The translations under genes and the position numbers were made by a program. Below are positions 29,054 through 39,079 of a stretch of 64,000 nucleotides of DNA, in pieces; position 1 is the first letter of the stretch; each line of letters begins with the position of its first letter. Below the pieces are notes generated by a model, which had not been told where the DNA came from, did no database searches, and was given only the letters and a program-made list of their open reading frames with translations. Origin of the DNA: Prochlorococcus sp. scB245a_520K10 (GTDB taxonomy: Bacteria; Cyanobacteriota; Cyanobacteriia; PCC-6307; Cyanobiaceae); NCBI GenBank assembly GCA_000634515.1, contig JFNU01000004.1, positions 124,001 to 188,000 of the forward strand. The letters run 5' to 3'.

Positions 29054-29482
29054 GTGAGTGAAAACATTCAACCAGCCTCTGAGGAAAACAAAATAGTTGA
29101 AGACTTTGGGAAAGAAAAACTTTCTGAAAACTCCTCAGGAGTAAATGTTGAACAACCTGTCCTTAATCTAGAACAAAATAGATTCGAATGTAGAAGTTGT
29201 GGATACATTTATGATCCTTTAGAAGGAAATAAAAAATTAAACATACCTAAAAATACGCCTTTTTCAGAGTTGGATGGGAATACATTCGCTTGCCCTGTTT
29301 GTAGAGCTGGTAAAAATTTTTATAAGGATATTGGATCCAGAGCAAAACCTAGTGGATTCGAAGAGAATTTAGTTTATGGGTTTGGTTTTAATAGTTTGCC
29401 ACCTGGACAAAAAAATATATTGATTTTTGGAGGACTCGCTTTTGCAGCAGCTATATTTCTTTCTTTGTACTCTTTGCATTAA
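29054..29482 (+). CDS. rubA: Membrane-anchored rubredoxin for photosystem assembly
   Basis: 142 residues from a GTG start. A disordered acidic N-terminus (1-42) precedes the rubredoxin domain whose iron ligands are Cys46, Cys49, Cys80 and Cys83 (CRSCGY and CPVCRAG). A single C-terminal transmembrane helix (about 122-139) anchors it. RubA of this architecture is known to be needed for early photosystem II assembly in cyanobacteria and algae. It opens the rubA-ycf48-psbEFLJ cluster, with ycf48 9 bp downstream. Confidence 0.95.
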   Translation: MSENIQPASEENKIVEDFGKEKLSENSSGVNVEQPVLNLEQNRFECRSCGYIYDPLEGNKKLNIPKNTPFSELDGNTFACPVCRAGKNFYKDIGSRAKPSGFEENLVYGFGFNSLPPGQKNILIFGGLAFAAAIFLSLYSLH

Positions 29483-29491
29483 TATAAATAA

Positions 29492-30505
29492 ATGAAAAAA
29501 TCTTTTACCAGTACTACCAATCTTCTCTTATCTGTAATTCTTTGCTTTGTTTTAAGCAGTTGTTCATCTTCAGGAGTCAAGATGAATGAAAGCAGCCCTT
29601 GGAGGACAATTCAGTTTGAAGATCAAGCTAATGCTTTAGATGTTGATTTTATAGATGATAATCATGGTTTTTTAGTTGGCTCTAATAGACTAATTATGGA
29701 ATCAAATGATGGGGGAGAAACATGGGAAAAAAGATCATTAGATATTACTGCCGAAGAGAACTTTCGCCTTCTTGATATTGATTTCAAGGGCTCTGAAGGT
29801 TGGTTAATTGGACAACCCTCTCTAGTAATGCATACCGTCGATGAAGGTAAAAATTGGACTCGACTTTCCCTTGGGAAGTTACCTGGCCAGCCTTTTTTAG
29901 TTACTACCATTGATGAAGGAGTTGCTCAATTGGCGACAACCTCAGCAGCAATTTATGAAACTTCCAATAGCGGTGAGACATGGGAGGCAAAAGTATCAGA
30001 CCCCTCAGAACAGGGAGGTATTAGAGATTTAAGAAGAACATCTAGCGGTGATTATGTGAGTGTTAGCAGTCTTGGAAATTTCTTCTCCACTCTTGATAGT
30101 GATAGCAACACTTGGATAGCTCACCAAAGAGCAAGCAGTAAGAGAGTTCAAAGTATTGGTTTTAATCCAGAGGGAAATTTGTGGATGCTTTCCAGAGGAG
30201 CGGAAATCAGATTTAATGAAGATAATAGTGACGTAGAAAATTGGTCGAAGCCAATTATACCTATCCTTAATGGATATAATTATTTAGACATGGGATGGGA
30301 TCCAAATGGTGATATATGGGCAGGCGGTGGTAATGGGACCTTAATAGTAAGTAAAGATCAAGGTGAAACTTGGAATTCTGATCCTACAGCTTCTGGATTA
30401 CCTACAAACTATATAAAAATAGTTTTTCTTGATAAGGAAGACTTAGATAATACAAAAGGATTTGTACTTGGCGAGCGTGGTTATATTCTTAAATGGAACA
30501 GCTAA
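29492..30505 (+). CDS. ycf48: Photosystem II assembly factor Ycf48 (HCF136)
   Basis: 337 residues. Lipoprotein signal peptide with lipobox LSSC (Cys at about residue 24), so it is tethered in the lumen. The rest is a seven-bladed propeller built from repeats with the pattern SxDGGxTWE (for example [39 protein letters not shown]). Ycf48 binds early D1 precursors and helps PSII assembly and repair. It lies between rubA and psbEFLJ. Confidence 0.95.
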   Translation: MKKSFTSTTNLLLSVILCFVLSSCSSSGVKMNESSPWRTIQFEDQANALDVDFIDDNHGFLVGSNRLIMESNDGGETWEKRSLDITAEENFRLLDIDFKGSEGWLIGQPSLVMHTVDEGKNWTRLSLGKLPGQPFLVTTIDEGVAQLATTSAAIYETSNSGETWEAKVSDPSEQGGIRDLRRTSSGDYVSVSSLGNFFSTLDSDSNTWIAHQRASSKRVQSIGFNPEGNLWMLSRGAEIRFNEDNSDVENWSKPIIPILNGYNYLDMGWDPNGDIWAGGGNGTLIVSKDQGETWNSDPTASGLPTNYIKIVFLDKEDLDNTKGFVLGERGYILKWNS

Positions 30506-30641
30506 GTTTGAATAGCTTGCGTAAATAGTAAAAAAAAACTTAATTTTTGATAAATTTAGCAACTGTCTGTAACCAAGCTGTAAATTTCTTCACGAACTTA
30601 TGATTTTACACTGTAAGATCATAGGGTAAACATTTGTGATT

Positions 30642-30890
30642 ATGGCCGCAGGTTCAACGGGTGAACGCCCATTCTTTGAAATAATCACCAGTATTAGGTA
30701 CTGGATTATTCATGCAGTAACATTACCAGCTATTTTTATAGCAGGCTTCTTATTCGTATATACAGGCTTAGCCTACGATGCTTTCGGAACTCCTCGTCCG
30801 GACAGTTATTTCCAATCATCTGAATCTAAAGCGCCTGTAGTAACACAAAGATTCGACGCTAAGTCTCAACTAGATTTAAGAACAAAATAA
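30642..30890 (+). CDS. psbE: Cytochrome b559 alpha subunit
   Basis: 82 residues from the ATG at 30642 (an in-frame GTG at 30636 is upstream). One membrane span; haem ligand His in [16 protein letters not shown] near residue 23. PsbE with PsbF holds the PSII cytochrome b559 haem and is essential for PSII assembly. The 136 bp before it probably contain the promoter of the psbEFLJ operon. Confidence 0.98.
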
Positions 30891-30892
30891 CA

Positions 30893-31039
30893 ATGACAAA
30901 TTCTCAAGCTCCAATGCAGGCTGCGGAAGTCCGCGTTTATCCAATATTTACTGTTCGTTGGTTAGCAGTTCACGCTCTAGCCATTCCATCAGTATTCTTT
31001 TTGGGTTCTATTGCTGCAATGCAATTTGTAGCCAGATAA
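30893..31039 (+). CDS. psbF: Cytochrome b559 beta subunit
   Basis: 48 residues starting 2 bp after the psbE stop. The haem ligand His is in [20 protein letters not shown] (near residue 27). It forms the b559 heterodimer with PsbE. Confidence 0.98.
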
Positions 31040-31049
31040 ATTAACTATC

Positions 31050-31169
31050 ATGCAAGTAAACGAAAATCCTAACAAAGTTCCAGTTGAACTTAATCGTACA
31101 AGTCTTTACTTAGGCTTATTATCAGTATTTGTTTTGGGAATTTTATTTTCCAGTTATTTCTTCAACTAA
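31050..31169 (+). CDS. psbL: Photosystem II protein L
   Basis: 39 residues; [20 protein letters not shown] is the PsbL core with its single helix. It sits at the PSII monomer interface and is needed for forward electron flow at QA. Starts 10 bp after psbF. Confidence 0.97.
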
Positions 31170-31178
31170 TTTAAAACT

Positions 31179-31376
31179 ATGAGTAAATTAAAAGGACCTG
31201 ATGGAAGAATTCCAGATAGACTTCCAGATGGTAGACCGGCAGTAGCATGGGAAAGAAGATGGACTGAAGGTACTCTTCCTCTATGGCTTGTCGCTACAGC
31301 AGGTGGAATTGCAGTTATCTTTGTTTTAGGCATATTTTTCTATGGCTCATATCAAGGTGTTGGAGCTGGCGGCTAA
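31179..31376 (+). CDS. psbJ: Photosystem II protein J
   Basis: 65 residues. Polar N-terminus ([19 protein letters not shown]) and single helix ending [13 protein letters not shown], as in PsbJ, which lies near b559 and the plastoquinone channel. Last gene of psbEFLJ, 9 bp after psbL. The next gene (mtnP) is on the opposite strand 35 bp away. Confidence 0.97.
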   Translation: MSKLKGPDGRIPDRLPDGRPAVAWERRWTEGTLPLWLVATAGGIAVIFVLGIFFYGSYQGVGAGG

Positions 31377-31411
31377 CAAAATCTTTACCTTGGCCTGACA
31401 ATCACTTAAAT

Positions 31412-32314
31412 CTAACAAGTCCTATAAGAATCAGTAAATATCCTTAGTTTCTCTTTTGTGAAATTTGGGATATTTTCTTTTTGGGTTATTAAGCCATCTC
31501 TTAATGAAGAATGAGACTTGCTTTTTGGTCTTTCTTTTTCTATTAATTTTGCAAATTCAAATATTATTTGATTAGCCACTTCAGTATTCGACCTAAGATT
31601 ATCCAAAACCATCTCTACAGATACTTCTTGATGGGTTTGATGCCAGCAATCATAATCAGTAACCATGGATAATGAGGAGTAAGCTATTTCAGCCTCTTTT
31701 GCTAATCTTGCTTCAGTATGATTTGTCATTCCAATTATCGAACAGCCCCAGCTTCTGTATAAATTTGATTCTGCGCGTGTTGAGAAAGCTGGTCCTTCCA
31801 TGGCTAAATAAGTTCCTCCTTTGTGTAATTGTCTCCCGTCAGGAATATTTTTTTCTCCAACCTCAGCCAATATTCTGCATAAATTAGTACAAAAGGGATC
31901 TCCCATCGTTACGTGTGCTACAGCTCCCTCGTTAAAGAATGTTGCTGGTCTATTTTTTGTCCTGTCTATAAATTGGTCAGGAACAACTATATCTAGTGGC
32001 CTGATTTGTTCTTGTAATGAACCAACTGCTGATGGAGCGACAATCCACCTTACTCCTATTGATCTTAAGGCCCAGATATTAGCTTTGTAAGGGATTTCAG
32101 TAGGATTTAATCTATGTGTTCTTCCATGCCTAGGAATGAATGCTATCTCTAAATTTCCAAGACTATATACTCTAATTGAATCAGAAGGTTTACCATAGGG
32201 AGTATTGATTTCTATTTCTCTTAAATACTCTATTTGATCCATTGAATAAAATCCACTCCCACCAATTACTCCTAATCTTGATTTTTCAATTGGTAATAAA
32301 TGTTCTTTATTCAT
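31412..32314 (-). CDS. mtnP: S-methyl-5'-thioadenosine phosphorylase
   Basis: 300 residues, PNP/MTAP family 2. Motifs: LGVIGGSGFYSMD, FIPRHGRTHRLNPTEIPYKAN, QEQIRPLDIVVPDQFID and GMTNHTEARLAKEAEIAYSS. It cleaves methylthioadenosine, a by-product of polyamine and related SAM-dependent reactions, giving adenine and methylthioribose 1-phosphate. The start is divergent from the SelD fusion gene with only about 10 bp between. Confidence 0.93.
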   Translation of the reverse strand: MNKEHLLPIEKSRLGVIGGSGFYSMDQIEYLREIEINTPYGKPSDSIRVYSLGNLEIAFIPRHGRTHRLNPTEIPYKANIWALRSIGVRWIVAPSAVGSLQEQIRPLDIVVPDQFIDRTKNRPATFFNEGAVAHVTMGDPFCTNLCRILAEVGEKNIPDGRQLHKGGTYLAMEGPAFSTRAESNLYRSWGCSIIGMTNHTEARLAKEAEIAYSSLSMVTDYDCWHQTHQEVSVEMVLDNLRSNTEVANQIIFEFAKLIEKERPKSKSHSSLRDGLITQKENIPNFTKEKLRIFTDSYRTC

Positions 32315-32324
32315 TGTGATGTAA

Positions 32325-34496
32325 ATGACTTTTAATCATCTAGTACTAATTGGAGGAGGACACACAAATGTTCTTTTAATTAAGAAATGGTTAATGTGTA
32401 CGAAATTAATGCCAGAGATACCTGTTTCAATTATATCTAGAGATTCTCATTTGGTTTATTCGGCGATGTTCCCATCGGTGCTTTCAAAATCCATTTCTTT
32501 AGAGAAGAGTTTAATTGATATAAAATCTTTAGCAAAAAATGCAAAAGTATCTTTTATAGAAGAAGAAGTAAAGGATATTGATTTCAATTTAAAAAAAATT
32601 GTTTTAAGTAATAGACCCTCAGTTAATTATTCGAATTTGGTTCTTAATTTTGGAAGCCAAACAATAATTCCAAATGAATTTGAGTCACTAGTTAAAAATC
32701 GAAATGCTTTTACAATTAAACCTTTTTTGAGGGCTTATGAATTAATACAAGAAGAGGACATTTTTGATTCAGTTAATGAACTTCCATTTGTAATAGTTGG
32801 GAGTGGCCTTGCTGCAATTGAAGTATCATATGCTTTGAGAAAAAGGTGGAGAGGTAGATCTTTAAAATTATTATGTGATTCAAGAAAAATTAATAATGCA
32901 ATTCTAAAAAGTTTACGGAATTCCAATATTGATTTAGTTGAAAACCTTAATTTTGATTATGGCAAGATTCTTTTATGTACTGGAAATACATCTCCTTTGT
33001 GGGTACAAAAAAAATTTTTAGATTCGGATTCTCATGGCAGAATAATCACAAATCAGAATTTGCAATTGAAAAGTTTATCTGGAATCTTTGCTGCGGGTGA
33101 TTGCGCAGTTGTAGATTCAGCAAAAAGACCAGCATCGGGAGTTTTTGCAGTAAAAGTTGTAAATACATTAGTCAAAAATCTAAAAAAAGATATAGAAGGG
33201 GGATCATTAAGAAAGTGGTTTCCTCAAAGGATTGGATTACAAATAGTAAATATATTTCCAAGCCATCATAAGAAGGCTTTTGCTATTTATCGTAATTTTG
33301 TCTTTGGACCTTCTTTTCTTTTTTGGATTTTAAAGCATAAAATTGATCTGAACTTTATTAACAATTTCAGATCAAAAAGGCTAATTATGAAAGGTAGTGG
33401 AAAAAATATTTCATTTAATGATTGCAGGGGATGTGCAGCTAAAATCCCTCAGTCTTTTTTGAATAAATCATTAATAAAATCTAATTTAGATTCTTTTGCT
33501 TCATCCCCTGAAGATTCAGTTGAGATATATCAAAATGGTCAAGATATTATCTTGCAAAGTGTTGATGGATTCCCTGCTTTGGTAAGTGATCCTTGGCTCA
33601 ATGCAAAAATTACTACTTTGCATGCTTGCTCAGATTTGTGGGCATGCGGAGCAAAACTTTCATCCGCGCAGGCTTTAATTTCATTACCAAAAGTTGAAAG
33701 GGAATTTCAGAGTTACCTCTTTTCTCAATCCCTTCAAGGTATTAAATCAACAGTTGAGGATCTTGGAGGTGAATTACTTGGAGGCCATACTTTCGAGTCA
33801 AGAAGTTTAGTAAATAAACCTTATTCATTAGGAATAGATATTTCTTTAACTGTCCAAGGCATTTTAAAAAATGGGACAAAGCCATGGCTTAAATCTGGAA
33901 TGAATGATGGAGATATTCTTATGATGTCTAGACCTCTCGGCGTTGGGATTTGCTTTGCTGGTCAAATGCAAAATATTAATATGCTAGGTAGTTCTTCTGA
34001 AATAATTAATAATTTAGTAAAGAGTCAACAATATTTGATTGATGAAATTTATCTTTTTCAAGATCAATTTAAAGAATCATTAGTTAATGCTGCAACTGAC
34101 ATTACTGGATATGGATTTATTGGACATCTTAAAGAGATGGTTGAGTCATCTAATTTATATAGGGAAATAAATAATCTTGAGCCACTAAAAGTTTTATTAG
34201 ATTTATTTGCATTTAAAGCTTATCCTGGAGTATTTGATTTAATAAGAAAAGATGTTAGAAGTACTTTCTTTGAATCTAATAAAGAAATTTTTGATAATAT
34301 TTATAAAGGAAATCAGCAAAAAAGAATAATTAATTTTTTAAATGAAAATTCATTAGATAAAGAGACCTTTAACGAGAGAATATCATTACTATTAGATCCT
34401 CAAACATGTGGCCCCTTGTTGATTAGTTGTAATCGTAAATACGAAAATACTCTTAAAGATAAATGGTACAAGGTTGGAGAAGTTGTAAAAATGTAA
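32325..34496 (+). CDS. selD: Flavoprotein-selenophosphate synthase fusion
   Basis: 723 residues in two parts. Residues 1 to about 355 are a pyridine-nucleotide/FAD oxidoreductase like type II NADH dehydrogenase: HLVLIGGGHTNVLL, second dinucleotide loop FVIVGSGLAAIEVSYALRK, and GIFAAGDCAV. Residues from about 362 are selenide,water dikinase: the active-site loop CRGCAAK gives catalytic Cys370 and Lys373, with VDGFPALVSDPW, GGHTFESR and ATDITGYGFIGHL (AIR-synthase-like ATP site). The fusion is known in cyanobacteria and other bacteria. Without SelA, SelB or SelU in view, the fate of selenophosphate is open. Confidence 0.92.
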   Translation: MTFNHLVLIGGGHTNVLLIKKWLMCTKLMPEIPVSIISRDSHLVYSAMFPSVLSKSISLEKSLIDIKSLAKNAKVSFIEEEVKDIDFNLKKIVLSNRPSVNYSNLVLNFGSQTIIPNEFESLVKNRNAFTIKPFLRAYELIQEEDIFDSVNELPFVIVGSGLAAIEVSYALRKRWRGRSLKLLCDSRKINNAILKSLRNSNIDLVENLNFDYGKILLCTGNTSPLWVQKKFLDSDSHGRIITNQNLQLKSLSGIFAAGDCAVVDSAKRPASGVFAVKVVNTLVKNLKKDIEGGSLRKWFPQRIGLQIVNIFPSHHKKAFAIYRNFVFGPSFLFWILKHKIDLNFINNFRSKRLIMKGSGKNISFNDCRGCAAKIPQSFLNKSLIKSNLDSFASSPEDSVEIYQNGQDIILQSVDGFPALVSDPWLNAKITTLHACSDLWACGAKLSSAQALISLPKVEREFQSYLFSQSLQGIKSTVEDLGGELLGGHTFESRSLVNKPYSLGIDISLTVQGILKNGTKPWLKSGMNDGDILMMSRPLGVGICFAGQMQNINMLGSSSEIINNLVKSQQYLIDEIYLFQDQFKESLVNAATDITGYGFIGHLKEMVESSNLYREINNLEPLKVLLDLFAFKAYPGVFDLIRKDVRSTFFESNKEIFDNIYKGNQQKRIINFLNENSLDKETFNERISLLLDPQTCGPLLISCNRKYENTLKDKWYKVGEVVKM

Positions 34497-35744
34497 TCAA
34501 TTTCTATTCAAGTTGTCAATTTCCAAATATCTTAATCGTTTGATTTCTTTTCCCATTTCCTTCCCTGGATCCCATCCCTCTTTTTTTAATGTTTCCCCAT
34601 CTTTTTTTGATTTTATGAATTTGTAAATAAATAACCACTTAAACAAGTTACGCCAGTGCAGACCTCCATCACAAATTAATAATTTCACTGTCTCATCATT
34701 AAGGTTTCTGTCCTCAATAAATTCTGTCCAACTTGATGGAGAAAAATGATTGAACTTTTTTTGGTTGGTTTTTAATATCTTTTTTATATTTGAATAATCT
34801 TCTAATATTTTTATCTCACTATTATTTACCAAAAATCTTTGACATGCTTTTTCTAAATCTTCTGAATCTTTTAACAAGTAAAGCATATAATTTCCATTCA
34901 ACTTCTTTATCCAATTTAGTCCTCTTAAAAACCTTTTATCGACTTTAATATTTTCATTTAAGATTGAGATAATTTCCCATTTATGAATTATTGAAATTAC
35001 ATTATTCAAATTATCGTGTTTGCATATTTCAGCTAGTTCCATCCTTATTCGTATGCCGAGTGCAGGAGGGTAAATCATTTTCTGATGAGTTTCTGAACTT
35101 TTCCATGGCCATTGTCTAACTGTTTCTTGAGATTGTTTGAGTGAATTATTTGAAATATTGAAATCTAACCTTGAAGCATATTTTGCACATCTAATTAATC
35201 TACTTGGATCATCTGAAATACTATTACTGTGAAGTAGGTTTAATTTTTTACTTTTTATATCAGAAATTCCTCCAAAAAGATCATAGATTTTCCTTTTTGA
35301 GACCTCGAAGGCTATTGAATTTATAGTGAAATCTCTCCTCCTAAGATCCTCCTCAATAGTACTTTTAGTTACTGTTGGATTTAACCCTGGAGCAGAATAA
35401 ATTTCTTTTCTTGCAGAAGCAATATCAATTTTATAGTCATTAATGTTTATTTCTACAGTGTTGTATAAATTAAATTCCTTGATTAAACATAAATCTACAT
35501 TTACAATATTTTTTTTTATAAATTTTGCCAGAGCAATAGAGGAACCTTCAATAACAAGATCTATATCTACAGGTTCAGAAAAGGATTTTTTGTGGAATTT
35601 ACTTATTAATAAATCCCTCAAATAACCACCAACAAACGCTACCTTAGTATTATTATTAGATTCTATGTATTTAGATATTAGGTTATATAGATTAAATGGA
35701 ATTTTAATTAATTCCCCGTGTATATATTCAGTAATATCATTCAT
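34497..35744 (-). CDS. tRNA nucleotidyltransferase/poly(A) polymerase family protein
   Basis: 415 residues, class II nucleotidyltransferase fold. The head has FVGGYLRDLLI, the metal-binding DIDLVIEG, and EEDLRRRDFTINSIAF, all CCA-enzyme signatures; DDPSRLIRCAKYASRLDF follows. Could be the full CCA-adding enzyme or an A-adding or CC-adding half-enzyme, as cyanobacteria may split the activity. Since the tRNAs in this window lack an encoded CCA, such an enzyme is needed. It is 5 bp downstream of the helicase gene, same strand. Confidence 0.9.
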   Translation of the reverse strand: MNDITEYIHGELIKIPFNLYNLISKYIESNNNTKVAFVGGYLRDLLISKFHKKSFSEPVDIDLVIEGSSIALAKFIKKNIVNVDLCLIKEFNLYNTVEININDYKIDIASARKEIYSAPGLNPTVTKSTIEEDLRRRDFTINSIAFEVSKRKIYDLFGGISDIKSKKLNLLHSNSISDDPSRLIRCAKYASRLDFNISNNSLKQSQETVRQWPWKSSETHQKMIYPPALGIRIRMELAEICKHDNLNNVISIIHKWEIISILNENIKVDKRFLRGLNWIKKLNGNYMLYLLKDSEDLEKACQRFLVNNSEIKILEDYSNIKKILKTNQKKFNHFSPSSWTEFIEDRNLNDETVKLLICDGGLHWRNLFKWLFIYKFIKSKKDGETLKKEGWDPGKEMGKEIKRLRYLEIDNLNRN

Positions 35745-35749
35745 GAGTT

Positions 35750-38158
35750 TTAACTTACATAACGAATTGGAGCTAGTCTAGGATCTAGAATTTTACTTCC
35801 TTTATCACCAAATTTTACTGCTAAAGATATTTTTTCACCGCTCCCAAAAATATGTATGATTTCACCTTTCCCAAATTTTGAGTGAATTAGCTTATCTCCA
35901 ACTATCCAGCTTTTCCCCTTACTGGGTCCTGAATATAATTTTCTTACAGCATTTATTGGTTTGTTAACATACTCATCTGGATTGTTTCGATCAACTCTTG
36001 TTAAACGATCAAGATGCCAATCTCTTCTAATTGAAGCACCACCAGTTTGGGGTAATTCACCATCTATTAAATCTTCAGGTATTTCTGAGAGAAATATTGA
36101 AGGAATTGTTGCTTCACGCATTCCACCCCATAATCTTCTTTCTCTGGCATGACTTAAGAAAACTCTTTCTTTCGCTCTTGTAATACCTACGTAGCATAAT
36201 CTTCTTTCCTCCTCTAGAAGTGAGGGAGTATCTATTGATCTATGGCTAGGGAAGAGACCTTGTTCTAGTCCAGTGATAAAAACATTTTGAAATTCTAAAC
36301 CTTTACTATTGTGCAGAGTCATAAGAGTTACTGAGTTGGGATTATTCTTCTTCGTATCATTATCGGTTGTTAAGGCTGCTGTAGAAAGAAAACCCTCTAC
36401 ATCTCCACTTTCTGTTTCTTCTTCATATTGAGTAGCTGCATTAATTAATTCTTGTAAGTTATTTCTTCTATCTTCAGATTCTTCTGTCCCACTAGCTAGC
36501 AAGTCGCTTAAATAGCCACTTTTTTCTAAAATTAGTTGTAATAGTTGAGCTGGGCCTGAATTTTCTAGATAACAAAGTAGATCATTCATAACTTCAGTAA
36601 ATTTATTAATTCCTTTTGATGATCTGCCTATTGTTTCTTCAAGACTTTGCCTATCATTAAGAACTTCCCATAATGGAATGTTTAACCTGTTAGATAGTTC
36701 ATTAAGTTTTTGAATAGTAGTCTTACCAATCCCTCTTCTAGGAACATTAATGATTCGCAAAAGACTAACGTTATCTGAAGAATTAACCAGAACTTTCAAA
36801 TATGCTATTGCATCTTTAATTTCCCTTCTATCATAAAAACGCAATCCTCCGAAAATTGTGTAGGGAATGCGCCACCTTACAAGAGATTCCTCTAATACTC
36901 TTGACTGAGCTCTTGTTCGATATAAGATTGCAAAATTTTTCCAAATTGGGTTTTGATTGTAATTATTGAGTGATTTTATTTTATTGGTAATTGCTTCTGC
37001 CTCAGAAATTTCATCATCACAGCTAAGTAACTTTAAAAGCTCCCCTTTTTCTTTAGTAGCCCTTAAAACTTTCTCAATTCTTTCAGAGTTGTTTTCAATG
37101 AGTGAATTTGCAGCATCAAGGATATTAGATGATGACCTATAATTTTCTTCTAATTTAATTAAAGATGATTTTGAATCGTCATCAAATGCAGTTTTAAAAT
37201 CTTCTTGAAAACCAATTAGAATTCTGAAGTCAGCTGCTCTGAAACTATAAATACTTTGATCAGCATCCCCTACTACAAAAATTGAACGGTCTTCCCAATT
37301 AAAGAATTTTTTTGGTTCAGTATTCCCAGCAGTAATTAATTTTATAAGTTCATATTGTGTTCTATTTGTATCTTGATATTCGTCAACTAGGATATGTTTA
37401 AATCTTTTGTGCCAGTAATCTCTTACTCCATCATTTTGCCTCAATAAAAAAACAGGCAAAAGTAGAAGATCATCAAAATCTAGAGAATTATTTTTTGAAA
37501 GCGAAATCCTATATCTCTTGTAGGCTTCTGCAACTGTTTTATCAAAATTATTATCTGCTTTTTCTTGAAGATCATTCGAAGTTAAGCATTGATTCTTCGC
37601 ATTACTTATTAATCTTTTAATCTTTTTGGGATCATATCTTTTGGGATCAAGATTCATATCTTGACTGATAATTTCTTTTACTAATGTTTGAGAATCTGTT
37701 TCATCGTAAATAGAAAATTGTCTTGTCCATTTTAATCCTTCTGGATCATTATATTTTTCAATATCATATCTAAGAAGCCTTGAAAATAACGAATGAAAGG
37801 TACCTATCCAAAGGTTTTGAAGTCTCTCTTGATTAACGTTTATTCTTAATTGATTTTGCTCAATTTCTTTAAGAGTTGACCATGGCTGACCAAATTGATT
37901 AAAAGCTAATTCTTGTGCAAGAAGAACTTCTAACCTTGCTTTCATTTCTTTAGCAGCTTTGTTTGTAAAAGTGACCGCAAGAATGTTATGTGGATCTATA
38001 GAGTTGTTTTCAATAAGATTTGCAATTCTGTGGGTAAGAGCTTTTGTCTTTCCGCTACCGGCACCTGCAACAACTAAAAGTGGTCCATAAACATGTTTTA
38101 CTGCTTGAAGTTGTTCATTATTTAAAGACTTAAAAAGGAAATTGTTAGTTTGAGTCAC
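35750..38158 (-). CDS. pcrA: UvrD/PcrA-type ATP-dependent DNA helicase
   Basis: 802 residues, SF1A helicase. Motif I is AGAGSGKTKA (residues 31-40), motif Ia AVTFTNKAAKEMKAR, motif II ILVDEYQDTNRTQYELI, motif III GDADQSIYSFR, motif IV region ENYRSS, motif V VTLMTLHNSKGLEFQNVF and motif VI ERRLCYVGITRAKERVFL. The C-terminal Tudor-like tail (WIVGDKLIHSKFGKGEI ... ) is typical of PcrA/UvrD and helps RNA polymerase interaction. It acts in nucleotide-excision repair and replication-transcription conflict. The cca-type gene follows after 5 bp. Confidence 0.96.
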   Translation of the reverse strand: MTQTNNFLFKSLNNEQLQAVKHVYGPLLVVAGAGSGKTKALTHRIANLIENNSIDPHNILAVTFTNKAAKEMKARLEVLLAQELAFNQFGQPWSTLKEIEQNQLRINVNQERLQNLWIGTFHSLFSRLLRYDIEKYNDPEGLKWTRQFSIYDETDSQTLVKEIISQDMNLDPKRYDPKKIKRLISNAKNQCLTSNDLQEKADNNFDKTVAEAYKRYRISLSKNNSLDFDDLLLLPVFLLRQNDGVRDYWHKRFKHILVDEYQDTNRTQYELIKLITAGNTEPKKFFNWEDRSIFVVGDADQSIYSFRAADFRILIGFQEDFKTAFDDDSKSSLIKLEENYRSSSNILDAANSLIENNSERIEKVLRATKEKGELLKLLSCDDEISEAEAITNKIKSLNNYNQNPIWKNFAILYRTRAQSRVLEESLVRWRIPYTIFGGLRFYDRREIKDAIAYLKVLVNSSDNVSLLRIINVPRRGIGKTTIQKLNELSNRLNIPLWEVLNDRQSLEETIGRSSKGINKFTEVMNDLLCYLENSGPAQLLQLILEKSGYLSDLLASGTEESEDRRNNLQELINAATQYEEETESGDVEGFLSTAALTTDNDTKKNNPNSVTLMTLHNSKGLEFQNVFITGLEQGLFPSHRSIDTPSLLEEERRLCYVGITRAKERVFLSHARERRLWGGMREATIPSIFLSEIPEDLIDGELPQTGGASIRRDWHLDRLTRVDRNNPDEYVNKPINAVRKLYSGPSKGKSWIVGDKLIHSKFGKGEIIHIFGSGEKISLAVKFGDKGSKILDPRLAPIRYVS

Positions 38159-38180
38159 TTTTGTAAGGTTTTTTCAAGAG

Positions 38181-38387
38181 TCAGACTTTACTATGCGGTT
38201 CAGTTTTTGCTTCTAACTTTTCTAACGCTTTTTTTAAATTAATAAGTTCATTATTATTGTGAATTATTTCTTCAAATTTATTTTGAGGCATTCTTAATTT
38301 CATACTTCTGTTAAGAATTTCTTTTTCCAATCTCTTTTTATAAGAGGTAATAAGTTTCTTTGATAATTTTAAATCTTGTTGATCCAA
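38181..38387 (-). CDS. Small conserved-looking hypothetical protein
   Basis: 68 residues, very rich in Lys, Leu, Glu and Asn, predicted to be almost wholly helical with a coiled-coil tendency (LKLSKKLITSYKKRLEKEIL and LINLKKALEKLEAK). Not recognised. It precedes the helicase start by 22 bp on the same strand and may be co-transcribed with it. ATG start; no membrane segment or signal peptide. Support comes from spacing and composition only. Confidence 0.55.
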   Translation of the reverse strand: MDQQDLKLSKKLITSYKKRLEKEILNRSMKLRMPQNKFEEIIHNNNELINLKKALEKLEAKTEPHSKV

Positions 38388-38566
38388 AACTTTATTAGAA
38401 CGTATTTTTATATTAGCGGAAAAAACTTTTTTATTTGAATTATTTCAACTATCACTTTGGAATGAAGTTATTAATTAAGAAGAGTTGCGTTAATTTTTAA
38501 ATTGTATTGTTTTTACTAGCTTTATACTATTCTAAGATTCGAACTTTAATTTTTTTAATTTTAAGA

Positions 38567-39079
38567 ATGTCAGTTTTAAAGAATAACCAACTATTGTCCG
38601 CTGATAAGAAATTAAATGATTTAAGCAATATAAAAGAATTCATTAATAGTGCAAACTCGAGATTAGATGCAATAACCTCAATAACTAAAAATTCACATGC
38701 TATTGCAGCAGATGCCGTAACAGCAATGATTTGCGAAAATCAAGATTCAGTTAATTCAAAAACAGCTTTAAATACTACAAATAAGATGTCTGTTTGTTTA
38801 AGAGATGGAGAAATAATCCTAAGGATTGTTGCTTATCTTTTAATTTCTAATGACGAATCAGTTTTAGAAAAAAGTTGTTTGAAGGATCTTAAAAATACTT
38901 ATCTTGCTCTAGGGGTACCTTTAAGAAATGCAAGAAGGGTTATTAAATTAATGCGAGATGCAACCATCTCTGATTTAAGATCAACAGTTGATAGCATGCA
39001 GGGAAACAAAAAATTTCTTCCTGATTTAATTTCTGAAACAGAGTTTCAATTTGAAAGGATAATTAATCTTTTAAACTAG
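38567..39079 (+). CDS. cpeB: Degenerate phycoerythrin beta subunit
   Basis: 170 residues from the ATG at 38567 (preferred over an upstream in-frame TTG at 38507 because the phycobiliprotein N-terminus starts here). The phycobilisome-subunit fold is recognisable: NSAN.RLDAIT near the start, [13 protein letters not shown] with chromophore Cys77 (the Cys82 equivalent), [14 protein letters not shown] and a C-terminal helix. High-light Prochlorococcus keep only this beta subunit with no CpeA and no phycobilisome, and its role is thought to be minor light-sensing rather than harvesting. It converges with its lyase gene cpeS, overlapping by 17 bp. Confidence 0.9.
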   Translation: MSVLKNNQLLSADKKLNDLSNIKEFINSANSRLDAITSITKNSHAIAADAVTAMICENQDSVNSKTALNTTNKMSVCLRDGEIILRIVAYLLISNDESVLEKSCLKDLKNTYLALGVPLRNARRVIKLMRDATISDLRSTVDSMQGNKKFLPDLISETEFQFERIINLLN

